A stretch of DNA of 64,000 nucleotides from Hanleya hanleyi (taxonomy: Eukaryota > Mollusca > Polyplacophora > Lepidopleurida > Hanleyidae). The stretch lies in the NCBI GenBank assembly GCA_036873755.1, contig JAVTVY010020443.1, positions 1-64,000 on the forward strand. Reading direction: 5' to 3'. Shown here piece by piece: positions 32,774-45,100 of the stretch (the stretch's first letter is position 1; each line of letters starts with the position of its first letter). The translations under genes and the position numbers were made by a program. The notes under the pieces are model-generated. The model searched no databases, was not told the origin of the DNA, and was given only the letters and a program-made list of their open reading frames with translations.

Positions 32774-33553
32774 CACCCTACTGAATCGACGAGTATGATT
32801 ATAGGTGAATGCACCAGTCCATTTGTCATGCGACCATGAACTGTAGGTTGGATCACTTCACATTGAAGCCGCATAACAGCTGCAATGTTATAATGAGGCA
32901 ACATATGATTATATATCAGATATGTCGACAGTCCATTGTAGCTACCATTTGTCCTGGCAACAGCCCATTTGGCGAATCATTGGCCAAGGTTACACGGTTC
33001 ACGTCAGTTCGGACTGACCGTATTTTGACCTACCATGGACTGTCGATCGATCCGATGATGATACAATGGACTGTCGTAATATGAGACAGACAGAGAATAA
33101 ACTATTAATGGTTCATATTCCTCTTAAACACACACAAGTGAAAGGAATCGAGAGATGAATGAGTCAGTGATACATGAGGCAGATGTTCATTTTGTGCTCA
33201 TTTCCTCACACTGTAATTCGATGCTAATACCTACCATGGACTGTCTACCAACACCTAAAAACACCTCTCGCCACAAAAATGTTTAAAATTTTTGTTAACT
33301 TGAAATAGTAATAACCCTACATTTGGTGACAATATAGTACAATATCTCTCCTTCAAAAAATGACTGGACACCAGTAACCATACCTGTCATCGATATGCTG
33401 AAAATCGTTCATTTTCGGCTGTGGTGACTGTCATCCGGTCAGACACACGCCCACGCTTGATAACGAAAGCACCGAAAAACCTACCATTGACTGTGATTTG
33501 ACACGTGACCGGCGGTTTTCACCTATAATCATACTCGTCGATTCAGTAGGGTG
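32774..33553. mobile_element. DNA transposon-like element, 780 bp, 5-bp target duplication GTCAT
   Basis: It is flanked by GTCAT at 32769-32773 and 33554-33558. The termini start CACCCTACTGAATCGACGAG and are perfect inverted repeats for about 33 bp. The interior has four copies of a TACCATGGACTGTC-type phrase. A 5-bp duplication and CAC termini are reminiscent of Transib, but the usual CACWATG is absent. It is non-autonomous. Confidence 0.8.
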
Positions 33554-34840
33554 GTCATAGCTGTTTGTAAACAGAATATGTGCCCTCTGCTGTAGGCAAA
33601 AGATTTAAAGTATCAAGGGAGACAACTCAATTAACATGCAAATTTATAGGCAATGGTCCCAAACGGTCATCATTTATAGTCATGGATTAGCGTCATATAT
33701 TGAAACGAAATTTATGGATATGATTCATTTGTCACAAAACTTAAATTCATTTTTGTATATAATAATATTTTTATGACAAATTCTAAGCAAATGAACATTT
33801 TAGCAGTGAATAAACTGAGGCCTTCAGTAGGCCTACAGCATAAATGTTAAATTAGGCTATTTTAATTTTCATATTTCAAGTACTACAGAACTAAGTTTAA
33901 ATTTGAACTTCATTATTATAAGATGCCGCATCTTCTTTATGGGGCTAGACCAATGCGACTATATATTTAGAAATAAGATTGTTTTCACGAAACACAAAAC
34001 TTTCATATCCATTCTGACCAAATTGTCATTTTCTATCCATTTGTCACTTTGATCAAAAGCAATCTAGTGTTTCAATGTCGCTTTTTATCGACCGTGACAT
34101 ACACCAATACCATTTTGAGTCAAGGTCTTAGGTGTCATTTTAGCTACGGGTTTAGCCAGATTCAGGAAACGTCTCACCTATGTATTATCACAGGATAAAT
34201 AGTCTGGAGACAAGGGGCCGCCTAGGCTCCGGAAGCCCCAGGGGTTTAGATGCTCTGAGATCCATTCTAGGGCATTTCTGGCCATGCACAGAGCACATGT
34301 GACGTCTGAGCCTCTTTCTACAAACTTACAGGTCATTTTATGCAGTATAAAAATGGAACAAAATGGAGTGATCACTTTCCATATCACTCTTCTAAATTTT
34401 CAAGGAGAGCTTTTGGTCACTCTCCTCAAAATTGCCAATGCAATGAAGAACGATATTGGAGAGAGTGATAACTCTCGCATCACTCACGCAAAGCAGAATC
34501 CAGGAGAGTGATCATATATTTTTTTAATTTAAAATTATATTTAACATTTGTTCAGTTTTCATTATATTTTTAGTTTTGTCTGTTAGTTTGTATTTATATA
34601 TGTAGATTCTTTTTCACAATATTTTATCTAATGCAGATACAATATAGCCGCTAATGAAGTTTTGTAAAACCTCAAACCAAATAGGCACTTGAAAAGAAAC
34701 ACCGTTGTTGCTGCGTTTTGGTCAAAACAATAACATGAAGCTTCTTGTCTCATCACTCCAAGCCCCTAGCCGACCTACTTAATGACACACTGCGCATTTG
34801 CATTGTATTTATCGGCATCAATTAGAACCAGGGAAACGTG

Positions 34841-35047
34841 TTAGTCCATGCTTGCGATAATTATCTGGGTTTTGCATTTTTGGCAACACAACTGATGGTG
34901 ACGGATCTCGCCAGTTTCTCTTTTGCGGGTCACATAACACTTAACACATAACACATGCCGTAACACGGCATCAGATTCATCGTCATCCCTCAATCCCTCG
35001 CTGTCAGAATCCGACTTTAGGTTTTCCTTGCTGAAGAAATCTATCAA
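34841..35047 (-). CDS. Unrecognised short frame with two CxxC motifs
   Basis: A 68-codon minus frame within inverted-repeat element 4. It has an acidic start (SDSDSEG, DDDESD) and two Cys pairs (CVKC and CQKC) separated by a basic stretch. This could be a zinc-binding tail of a transposase, for example piggyBac type, but the similarity is too weak to claim. Likely a relic if real. Confidence 0.2.
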   Translation of the reverse strand: MIDFFSKENLKSDSDSEGLRDDDESDAVLRHVLCVKCYVTRKRETGEIRHHQLCCQKCKTQIIIASMD

Positions 35048-35689
35048 TAATAGGCCTCAATCGTTTTTACATCTTGCCGCTTTACAATTCTCTCATAGAG
35101 TAAAGCCAATCTCCGCCCAGATAGATTGATTTGTTTGGGGATGATATCATAGTACCCTTGTGCAAAGAGCTGAGACCACATTCTCAGTGGCTTACTTATA
35201 CCAACAACTGCATAGGGTACAGTGGGTTGGAAAATCTACGTGAATGTCAGATGATTTGATAAAACCTTTAGGAACAGGGTTGCCCTCATTTTCAAGTTCA
35301 TGCCTTGGATTTCTGCGACTCGAGGGGATTTCCACGAGGTAGACGTCCAACAATCCATAACAACTACAACAACCATGTTTGGGTTTGTTTTTCAACGTTT
35401 CAATGTTTGGGGTTGTTTGGGTTTGTTTTTAATTATTTTGTCCTTGGAAAGCACACCATCTCAGGGATATGCATTAAACATTACCCATAAAGAATAGCCA
35501 TCCCATTTTTTAAATGGCCGTCTGAATGTCACACACTGAGGTTGGTCGTCTCAAAGACGGCAAGACGCATTGCTGGCTAAACCTATGTAGCTACTGGATA
35601 GCTATTGGTCCCAACCTACGATTTTTATATGGAACCCTGTCCTACCAAATTTTGGTCGAATTCCCGGCAAATCATGTTACGCGTGTACA

Positions 35690-36440
35690 GGTAAAGTAAA
35701 CATTGCAAGAAATAACTGAAGATAATATTATTTATGATAATAATGCATGACATTTATATTTCCATGATCCTAGGCTATAATACGGAGATGAAAATATGTA
35801 TTTAGGTTTTTATTCTATGGATACGTTTGCAAAGGAAAGTTATCAAACATATACTGTCAGGAATATCGCAAAAACTTCCTGTGAAATCGACACCATCTTT
35901 TCTCTTTAATTATACAAGGAAACTGCTAAAGAAACAGAATTTCATGATCCTATAATACTAGAGAAGTAATTTATGTATTTAGATTGTTATTTTATGGAAG
36001 TCTTTTCAAATAAAGTTAACAATATCTAGTGTCGGTTTATACATCGCGGAAAATTCCTGGCGAATTGACACCATCTTTTCCGATAAATATTATGGCTAAA
36101 GATACAGCAATAATATTTACATTTTCATGATCCTATAATACTCAAGATGAAAAATAAGCAGTTAGATTTATATTTTATGGCTGCGCTTTCATAGTAAGTT
36201 AACGTTATTGAAACCAGCTGTTGGTATATCACGGAAAATTCTCGGCGAATTTAACTCCCAACTTTTCTTTTAAACATTACAAGAAAAAAGAATATACAAA
36301 AATATTTATATTTTCATGAAACTATAATACTCGAAAAGAAAACTATTTATTTACATTTGTATTTTATGGATGTGTTTTCAATGAAAGTTATTAAAACGTT
36401 TTGTGTCGGTGTATCGCGGAAAATTCCTGTCGAATCGACA
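35690..36440. repeat. Diverged tandem repeat, about 185-bp unit, four copies
   Basis: The units share TTTCATGATCCTATAATACT, ATTTTATGGA, AAAGTTA and ATCGCGGAAAATTCCTG, followed by CGAATTGACACC. They lie inside inverted-repeat element 4. Confidence 0.75.
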
Positions 36441-37185
36441 CCTTTCACAGTAAACTTCTCAACGTGAGGTAAAAGAAATGTGTGGCAAACGATATATTTC
36501 TGAAATGGGTTACTTTACAGGTTTAATAAAACAGAATCAAATATCGAAGAAATACCGGCAGACTAACCAACTGTTGGTTACCATGTCCGGCGTATTTCCC
36601 CTCCCCCCCCCTTTATATATTTGCAGAATAGGCCATGCCCACTGCCCTGTAGGCCTAGGTTTGAAGTTTGCCATGATGTAAATTTACTGAGAATTTGTCA
36701 TAAGAATATCTATTATAAACAATGCATAAATATAAGTTCTGTGATCAATGTATCACATCCATAAATTTGCTCCTAGATGACAAATCACGACTATAAATGT
36801 GAGCCGTCTTGGGCCATTGCCTATTAATTTGCATGTTAATCGAGTTGTCTCCCTTCATTCGAAGGGATCCCATTCGAAGAGTTTTCTGCATGCAAATTTA
36901 TGCGTGCAACTCCAGAAGTGGGACCCGATTGTAAACATTGACAACCTATGTATCAATAAATTCGGTTGCAAGATAACATGCCGGTTGTGTGGCTTCGACT
37001 GAAAATTTTACAGGGTAATTTCTCATTCGGATTTATTATCGGGGCATTACCAGGTTACGACCGGCAGGTAAGAATCAATTGTGGACCATTTTAGAGAGTG
37101 TAACATCGCGGTAAGCAACGGTGTATAAATCTGTGCGTTGGCGACCAGTTGGTGCCCATGTGCATAGCTCCTGGCACGACTGTTG

Positions 37186-38495
37186 CCGTGGAACAAATTA
37201 TACGAGACACCCTGTAAAAAACTGGGCTATTCCTATCTCTTCCATTTAGGGTGTGCAAATTAGAATCAGGAGGGCAAACCACTCCTACACACCCCTCACA
37301 CTGACTTACAATGATGGTTTCTCGACCTAATCATCTAATTTTCTGTACATGTTAAAACGAAAGTCCTTTAACGATGTAATAGTTGTCCCCCCTTTGGTGA
37401 AAAGAGAGTTTGCAACAATCAAAAGGAAACGGTGAAGGAATTCGCTAATGTCACTAACATGAATTCAAAAGCACCAAAGTACTATCTGATAACAGGGACA
37501 TTGTATACCAGAAGACATCTTACCGAGAATGTTTGGTTAAAAAAGTGACCTGCACGTGTGAAACATTGTCATTTGACGCCATTCTCGCTGAGCGCATATA
37601 TTTATCTTCAAACACTGGAGAGCTTCAATATTGATGATATTCTTCCGCCGAAGAGAATTTTTGAGAGAAAGATGTAGTTTCTTGTTAAGTAGAGAAAAAG
37701 GATACAAGCGTTGGTTATCCCATGCTTGTCATGAAACTCGTTTTCAAGGCCATAAACCAGACTGTGATCCCATTTCTTTATTGTATATGCTGTCGATATA
37801 CCTGTATTTATTTTTCTATGGAGATTGGGATATCGTCAATGCAATATTATTTTTCATTGGACAAGATACTGATTTTTTTTACAACTTCCGCAATTTTAAC
37901 CAATCAAAATTTACGTTGCTCGACCACGTCGTCTCGCTCCAGTGGTGAGGTGGCCAGCTTGGAAAGTCAAGTGGAAGTTTGTTTGGATCAGTTGAACATT
38001 TTTCACGTAAAATAGTAAACGATGTGAAAACTAAAGATGGACTTGTCGCTTATAACGTGGAACGATTTCGTTCCTGGAAGAGGCAGGGAAGTTCGTAGCT
38101 GACAAAAAAACCCAGAGATTCTGTAAACACGATTGGCACGGGTGTCGCTTGTGGATGCCCACGCTCATGTTCAACAGGTGGTTAGTGATCTGTGTCAATG
38201 TCGATGATTACGTTTGTCACTTTCATTTTCATGGGCGTTGGTTCCTAAATTAATTCAATCGTCAGCTAGACAAAGCTTCTATCATCGAAGTGTTTAATGT
38301 GGGAAGCATGCTAAATATTCATGGTAAATATTTGTTGCCAAAATAAAAATAATAAAAATTGGGGCTTGAAAACCATTTGCAGCTCAGAAGATTTGCTGAT
38401 GAAGCACTTGGGACAAAATGGCACCAAGCAGCTTTGATTCCATCCATAATTAGCAAATTTACCAATACACTTCATACCATATCCAAATTATCAGC
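37186..38495. other. Interval upstream of ARHGAP; likely 5' region
   Basis: No recognisable coding exon. It separates the divergent WDR12 and ARHGAP genes and probably contains the 5' UTR and promoter of ARHGAP, and possibly the WDR12 first exon. The short plus frames at 37631-38015 have no recognised similarity. Candidate acceptor CAGs occur at about 38382 and 38494, so an upstream non-coding exon is possible. Confidence 0.35.
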
Positions 38496-39194
38496 ATGTC
38501 AACCAGTGACAGCGTAGATTATGTCAAGGCTGTTTATCAATATGATTATAAGAATGACAGAGGGGAAGCCGTATCGATTGAGAAAGGGAAACATTATGTT
38601 TTGTTGGAAAAGACCAACAACGAATGGTGGCATGTGAAAGAAATATCTGGCCACGAAAGAGACTTCTATGTGCCAGCGCAGTATGTTCATTGCATAGAAA
38701 CGCATGCAGATGACGAAGTTTTCTCAGCATCAGGAGATGAGTCTGGCAGCAGTTCAGGCAGCGATGAATACGATTCGGCGGAGGATCTCGAAGAAGAAAA
38801 TGAACCCGTAAAAATTATTGTGCCCAAGGGAAAAAAACTCCCCGAAATTCCCGGAGCTTCCAGGGCGATTCCGGTTAATAATAGAGTGAGCACGTTCAAA
38901 CCTTCTACCGTCGTCAGTATCAGTGACACACCTCCAGTGGATTATGATAGGGATGGTGTAAAAAATGAAACTCCTCCTAAATCTGCAGATGATCTCAGAG
39001 AACTGCCTACGAGAATAATTCACTGTATTGACTCGCCTCCCCCTCCTCGAGGACCGCCCCCCAGTAATGATGGAGAGGAGATGAAGGTGGATGGCAGCAG
39101 TACTGGTACAGACAGTGGTAAGGGGTATGAACCAGTCGTCTATGCTAACCTGGATGCAATCAGAGGGATTGTCACAATTCCGGACAGTGAGACG
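38496..39194 (+). CDS. ARHGAP exon: SH3 domain and acidic/proline-rich linker
   Basis: 699 nt, 233 codons, donor ACG|GTGAGT. The start is the ATG at 38496, just before the SH3 domain. SH3 hallmarks are AVYQYDY (residues 12-18), the WW pair (44-45) and YVPAQYV (58-64). Then come a Ser/Asp/Glu-rich stretch, KKLPEIP and the class-II-like PPPPRGPPP, and finally VVYANLDAI, a YxN motif of the type bound by Grb2-class SH2 domains when phosphorylated. Confidence 0.92.
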
Positions 39195-42100
39195 GTGAGT
39201 ATTATACATTAATGTGATGCTAAATGGTAATGTTATCGTCTCATCCTAGATTGAGTTATACTTTCATGATGGACTTTACATGGCATGATGAATAAAATAT
39301 ACATGCACAGATACTTCAAACACACAACAAAATTTCCTGGAGAAAACTGCCTGTGCACATTAGAGTTGTATCATAGTGGCGAACACGTCAATGACTCATC
39401 TTCTCAATAACACATGTAGTCAGATCTAGGGTGGGCATCACAGATCTAGAGTGGGGATCACAGATCTAGGGTGGGGATCAGACTCGAGTCATTCCACATC
39501 AGATCAACCGAACAGTCATGACAGTGGGCATCATCTGCACCAATTTTCTTGTAATTCAGTATGGTGGTCAGGATATATAAAAAATTAAAACTACACATAT
39601 CTAGGTCAACAACTTTCTGAAATATAGGTCATTGAAATGTGGTCAGAAGTAAAATTGTATCAGATGACATCATTTTTGGTCCTGACACAACCATGCAGAC
39701 ACAGAATTTTGTGTACCCATTCCAAGTTCCATCTTGTTGCCTTCATAGCAACTAGAACTTCTGTAGCCCACCGCTATGACCACAAAACCACTAACATGAA
39801 TAGAGCTGTCAACATTATACAAAAGTTTGTCATGTTTAAAATTATCTGTTCATGGTTCAATGCATGGCTGTATTCAGCATTTTTCAGTGTGAGGAACATT
39901 TGCATTATTTTTCAGATGCTTCAGGGACATTTAGTTGATTCTGCACTGCTTACTTTCTGATTTTTTTTGGTACCGGTACCGGTAGTATGATGTAAAAAGA
40001 TTTTGCATTAATGATCACTATTTGCAGGAGCATCACTCATGTCAGTGATGTCATACATGTACCAGAGCTCGAAATAAGTAAAACAATACATGCATATATC
40101 TGAAGTGTCAGTGCATCCTTCCACCTGTAGGGCCTATATGAAAAAAATGGATGTTGTCCTATTGTATGTTTAATATGTTGCACAACAATGCTTATAAATA
40201 TGATGAAATCATCAGGACATCAACAAAGACGTCACATTTTAGTTTTGTAAGAATTGGCATCATAATGAAAATGTTGCTTAGAACTTTCACTACAATTGCC
40301 CGCTATCGGCTATGAATGATCGTTTCAATCAGATTTGATGTCATGGGTTAGCAGGTCACAGCTTCACCGTTTCCAAACAGGCCGGGTAAACTAATGGAGG
40401 GTTTCAGGGTTTTTTTTTAACTCTGATGGCATTCCAAAAAACAGTAAACAGCTATTAAATGTCAAATATAACCCCTTACAAAAATGTAACATTGAAAATC
40501 GTATCTTTTGGAATAAACCTTAATAATAATGCCAATATTGTACATGTATCATTTAGTGTTAACCACAATTAAAATATTTACCTTGAATCATCATTAATTA
40601 TGTGTAGGCTCAAGTTTCAGATTTTCCCAGCACTTCCTCTAGATGATGATACAGTGATTCTTCATTTCCCTGTTCTGTTACCATGGTCACCATAGTAACC
40701 ATGGCAACAGTAGTATGTGTTGTAATCTCCCAGAATATTCAATGGATTGTCCGATCCCATACCCCATACAGAACAGACAGCTTCAGTTTTCTGTTCAAGG
40801 TTTACATGATCAGGGTATAAAATCTGCCTGTCCAAATATGACATTTTGCTAGATTTGGATGCATGGGCTACTTCGCTCATTTTCCTATCTCTCACATGTT
40901 AAATTTTCCAATTTTTACCTGTCCAAATATAAAATTGCCTGTCCAGTGGACATCTGTCTGTTTTGTTTAATTGAACTCTTGTTATTTTTCACATGATCTC
41001 TAACCCAGTGCTGATTGGTATTTCTGACTTTTGTCTCCAAACAGGGTATGAAGTGGCGGCCTGCTACATGTATTGGAAAAAAGCAGGCCAAAATTTGGAC
41101 ACTGCAGGCAATGTAAAAAATGGCCTGCGTAATGAAAAAAATAAATAAATGAATAAAATAAAAAATAGCAGGCCATAATTTTCTAGAAATGGACCTGAAC
41201 CCTGATGGCGTATTATACATGTACATGTATAACTCTTTCAGTCATACATGTGATAAATTGTGCATTCATTTTCTCTGCATGACAGGTGATCATTTATCCA
41301 GAAATCTATGGTAGCTTCGCTTATGTAACGTATCAAAACTAATTGTCAACGCACAGTACACGTGCTGCATGACGTGAAGTCCTATCTGTAACACGAGACA
41401 CCACGTTGAATCATATATTCATATTTATAATAGAGCAAATACAGTAACGTATTGTTGATAAACTGAGGTTGTAGGAGGAAAAGGAGTTGTAATACATTGT
41501 AGGAAATCCCCCAATAAAACAAGGACATGTGTTCAATCCTTCCCTTGTTTCAGGAATTAGCTGGCCCTCACCAAGGAGTTGAGGGGATATCAGTACTTGT
41601 GTGGTAATAAGGCCATTGCGACTTGATTGGTTGTTTAGCACAGGCTTGGTTTTTTAAATACACATGCTAGATGCTATAATTATTTATTATTAATTATTCA
41701 ATTGCAAACCAATTGTATATATGAATATGAAGAACATGAGTAAGTTAAGCTTTACTCAAGAAAATGTAAATCCCTCATCTATTTTAATTATTTGCCCTCA
41801 AAATATAGATGAGGGCTGGTCATGCTAAACAGCTAATCAAGTGACAATGGCCTTTAGAAACCCATCTATGTGTAGTACTTCCTTGTTGTGGTTAGGAGTT
41901 CTGCTGCTAGTACATGCAGTGTGTTGCATCAAATGTAATCTCTAGTGTAAAGGTTGCTGCTGAATCTCAGGCCAATCTCAGTAAACTCAGATATATCACG
42001 CAGTATATATCTGAATTCAGCCTTATATGTATACATGTAAATCCCGTGCGAGTTGAAACTACTATTGTTAGCCAATCAGATGGATAGCTGGTTGTAACTA

Positions 42101-45100
42101 TTTCAAAATCACGCCCACATGGCCCCACAGTAATTACACACGGTAGGTCGTGGTCTAATATATAAACATTATCCTGAAACAGTTTCCAAATATGACATCA
42201 TTTCCAGACAGGGTTCGTAAACATCAAAGAGTTTACTCCAGCCGAAAAGTCTGGCTTTGTTAGGGGTAGAAAATATCAAAAGATTGTGCCGTGCGAAGAT
42301 GTTAATCTCCTTGAAGTAAACATCAATCATTGTCAGAGCGAAAAGGTTGACATGGTCGTGATTGGCTTATTATGAGATCTCGTAGAATATCGGCGAACAT
42401 TTTGCACGAAGTTTTCATAGCATTACGTCTAGATGATATTCCACTGATTTACCATCTTGGTTTACCTAGATTGAATCTCAGGCCAGAATACATCATCTAT
42501 ATCAAACAGAAGTCGTTCATGTTCATAGACTTCAGGAGAGCTGTTCATCACTCTTCTGGGGTTCGAGCCCAGCTGGTCCATGTGTGAAGGTTTGTCAGTT
42601 ACTTGCCGAAGGGCTGTGGTTCTCTCCGGGTACTCCGGCTTCCTCCACCAACCAAACTGATGACTGTCACCATATGAGTGAAACAAACTTGAGTGTGACA
42701 TAAGCCAAATTCCCTCCCTCTTCACTCTTCTGGATTCTGTATTATGACAGTGATCAGGCCTTGCTTTTCCACGGGAATCCGGGAATCTAATGTTCGTCAG
42801 CACTCCCGCAAAATAATTCACTGGAATCCAACAGATTTCCGTAAAATTTGAGCTATCAGGATAGAAATGATAGGTTTGGATTCCCATGATATTAGATTGG
42901 GAGAATCTGTTTGGATTCCCATGGATTCCCATGATGTTAGATTGCGAGAATCTGTTTGGATTCCCATGATGTTAGATTGCGAGAATCTGTTTGGATTCTC
43001 ATGATGTTAGATTGCGAGAATCTGTTTGGATTCCCATGATGTTAGATTGCGAGAATCTGTTTGGATTCCCATGATGTTAGATTGCGAGAATCTGTTTGGA
43101 TTCCCATGATGTTAGATTGCGAGAATCTGTTTGGATTCCCATTATGTTAGATTGCGAGAATCTGTCGTAAGCTTGTCGTAAGAGGCGATTAACTGAGGCA
43201 CCCGTGGGGTTCCCGGGTGTGAAAAGGAATAGGACCCCACCCTGTGGTTCCCGGGTGTGAAAAGGAATAGGACCCAATGTCGTGATATGACTGAAATATA
43301 GTTGAAAGCGACGTTAAATCATATTCACTCACTGTTAGGAGAGTGGTCACTCTCGCTGATATCACTCACCAATTACAGGTCAGGAGAGTACAATGTTTAA
43401 CTCTCCTAATGAGACTGTTTAGGCTGCTGTCACTTTTTGTTTGCTTCTCATGACCTTGCTTATGAAAATAGGCATGCTGAGTGCGATAATTCATTATTAT
43501 TAATTATGCATGCAGCAAACCAAACGCATGTAAACTTGAAGAAAAGAGATATTTCACACCTAAAAATCTGAAAACCTGTGCACATGTATGAATTTTAATT
43601 ATTTGCCCCTCAAATTAAGATGCGATAGGGTCATGAGAAAAGAACAGTCAATTAGGGCCCTTACTAGGCCTTAGGAATGTGGTCACTTTCCTTTTAAAAG
43701 AAGAGACTGAAATAGTGCTCACTCTTAATATATACTACATGTAGTGGAACTGATATGAGATCAGGGGTGCATTAGTTAGCTGTTTAATAGTGGTGCAGCA
43801 CACGATCATGCTGATGCACTCTGGGCTGTGGTATACATTGTCAAGATTGTAGAGCAACTCAACAGGTGCACTGACAGCCCTCGCAATTCAGAAGTCTGCC
43901 TTGACAGAAAATGTTGTAAAATTATATTATCCCCCATTCATCCCCATTATAAAACTGGCTGAGGCAAACTACATTTGTTTCGCTGAAACATTTGTGTCAG
44001 CAATGTCGAATGCCAACACCAATTGCAAAGGCTGCACTAAGCCTATAATTTGTGCTTAACTCCATGAAATTCATGAATCGGTCAGGAAATCAACATATCG
44101 CGATCAGCCCGTGGGTCTCCCGGGGTTAACCTGGGATGTTGTTGTGCACACTCCAGGTTATGGTAAAAATAGGCCTCAGCTCCTCAGACAGCTTGTCATA
44201 ATAAGAGGCAACTAACTGGAGCACCCGTGGAGTTCCTGGGTGTACAAAAGAATAGGACCTTACCCATGGGGTTCCTGGGTGTGAAAAGGAATAGGACCCA
44301 AATGCCGTGATATTAGAGAAGTTGAAAGTGACTTCACTCGTCAAGATCAACTGATCCAATCCCTGATAAACGATCCGGATTGTCGGTGCCCAATTATTGT
44401 GAAACATTGGTACTTCTGTATGAATTATTTCCGGATATGACTCCTCCGCCAGTTGTGGAATCACAAAGGTTCACTGCGATGTCTGACCAATAGGCAAGAG
44501 CCTACTCATCGCACATCACTTCCACCTTCCAGAGCCGTCTATGAATGTGCTGATCGAATGCGGGCTACCTTTACTCTCCCCAGGACCCAGGATGAGAGGC
44601 AAAGACAACAGCAATCTAGATATCTGTTCGAGGGATCTACTGGTGACTTCCCACTGGAGAGACCGGTCTTCCGGTCTTAAACAGTATGGCTGCGGCTCCC
44701 CCTGGCATGACCGAGCTGCTGTTCAGGAACCAGAGTTTGATCAGTTCATCGGAGTCACTCTTCTTTCTGTTCATCAGATTTGTCTCCTGAAGGACACTTC
44801 TAGACAGGAGGTAGCTGATTACTTCCCACCTCGATTGGTTCCTATATGCCATTCGAACCTTACTTAATCGCATACCCCAGACATCGTCAACTGGTTTTGT
44901 CCCTGTTCCGGTTGAAGATGTTAACCTGATGAAGGACTTCTTGATGGCTGCTGCGCATGTGGATGCTGACCTAAACTCAAAGTTCGTTATCTGTAAGAAC
45001 TTTTTTTAATTCGTCTGAAATAATCATAGATTGTGGAAGATATTTACAATGTTTTTGGTTATTTATTTTATAAAAAAAAGATAAAATAATTAATGATATT

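Larger units (their letters stand above)
32250..37185. mobile_element. Diverged large inverted-repeat element 4, about 4.9 kb
   Basis: The outer arms 32265-32400 and 37040-37165 match in inverted orientation with gaps (GGTCGCCAAC, GTTACACTCT, ATGCCCCGATAAT). The inner arms 33600-33870 and 36630-36870 match better (GGGAGACAACTC, AACATGCAAATT, TAGGCAATGG). The left arm is lengthened by the 780-bp transposon at 32774-33553. The interior has a tandem repeat and short unrecognised frames. No transposase was identified. Confidence 0.6.

Noticed and set aside
37375..37420. Possible WDR12 first exon on the minus strand (a short LQT-like reading)
   Set aside because: There is no in-frame ATG nearby and the similarity is only three residues, so it was not called.
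38499..39209. Minus-strand frames opposite ARHGAP exon 1 (for example 38754-39209)
   Set aside because: They are shadows of the real plus-strand exon, which has clear SH3 motifs and a fitting donor site.
40811..41205. Possible small hAT element with CAGGGT ends
   Set aside because: Only about six terminal bases match and the flanks show no 8-bp duplication, so it is mentioned only as a possibility in the intron entry.
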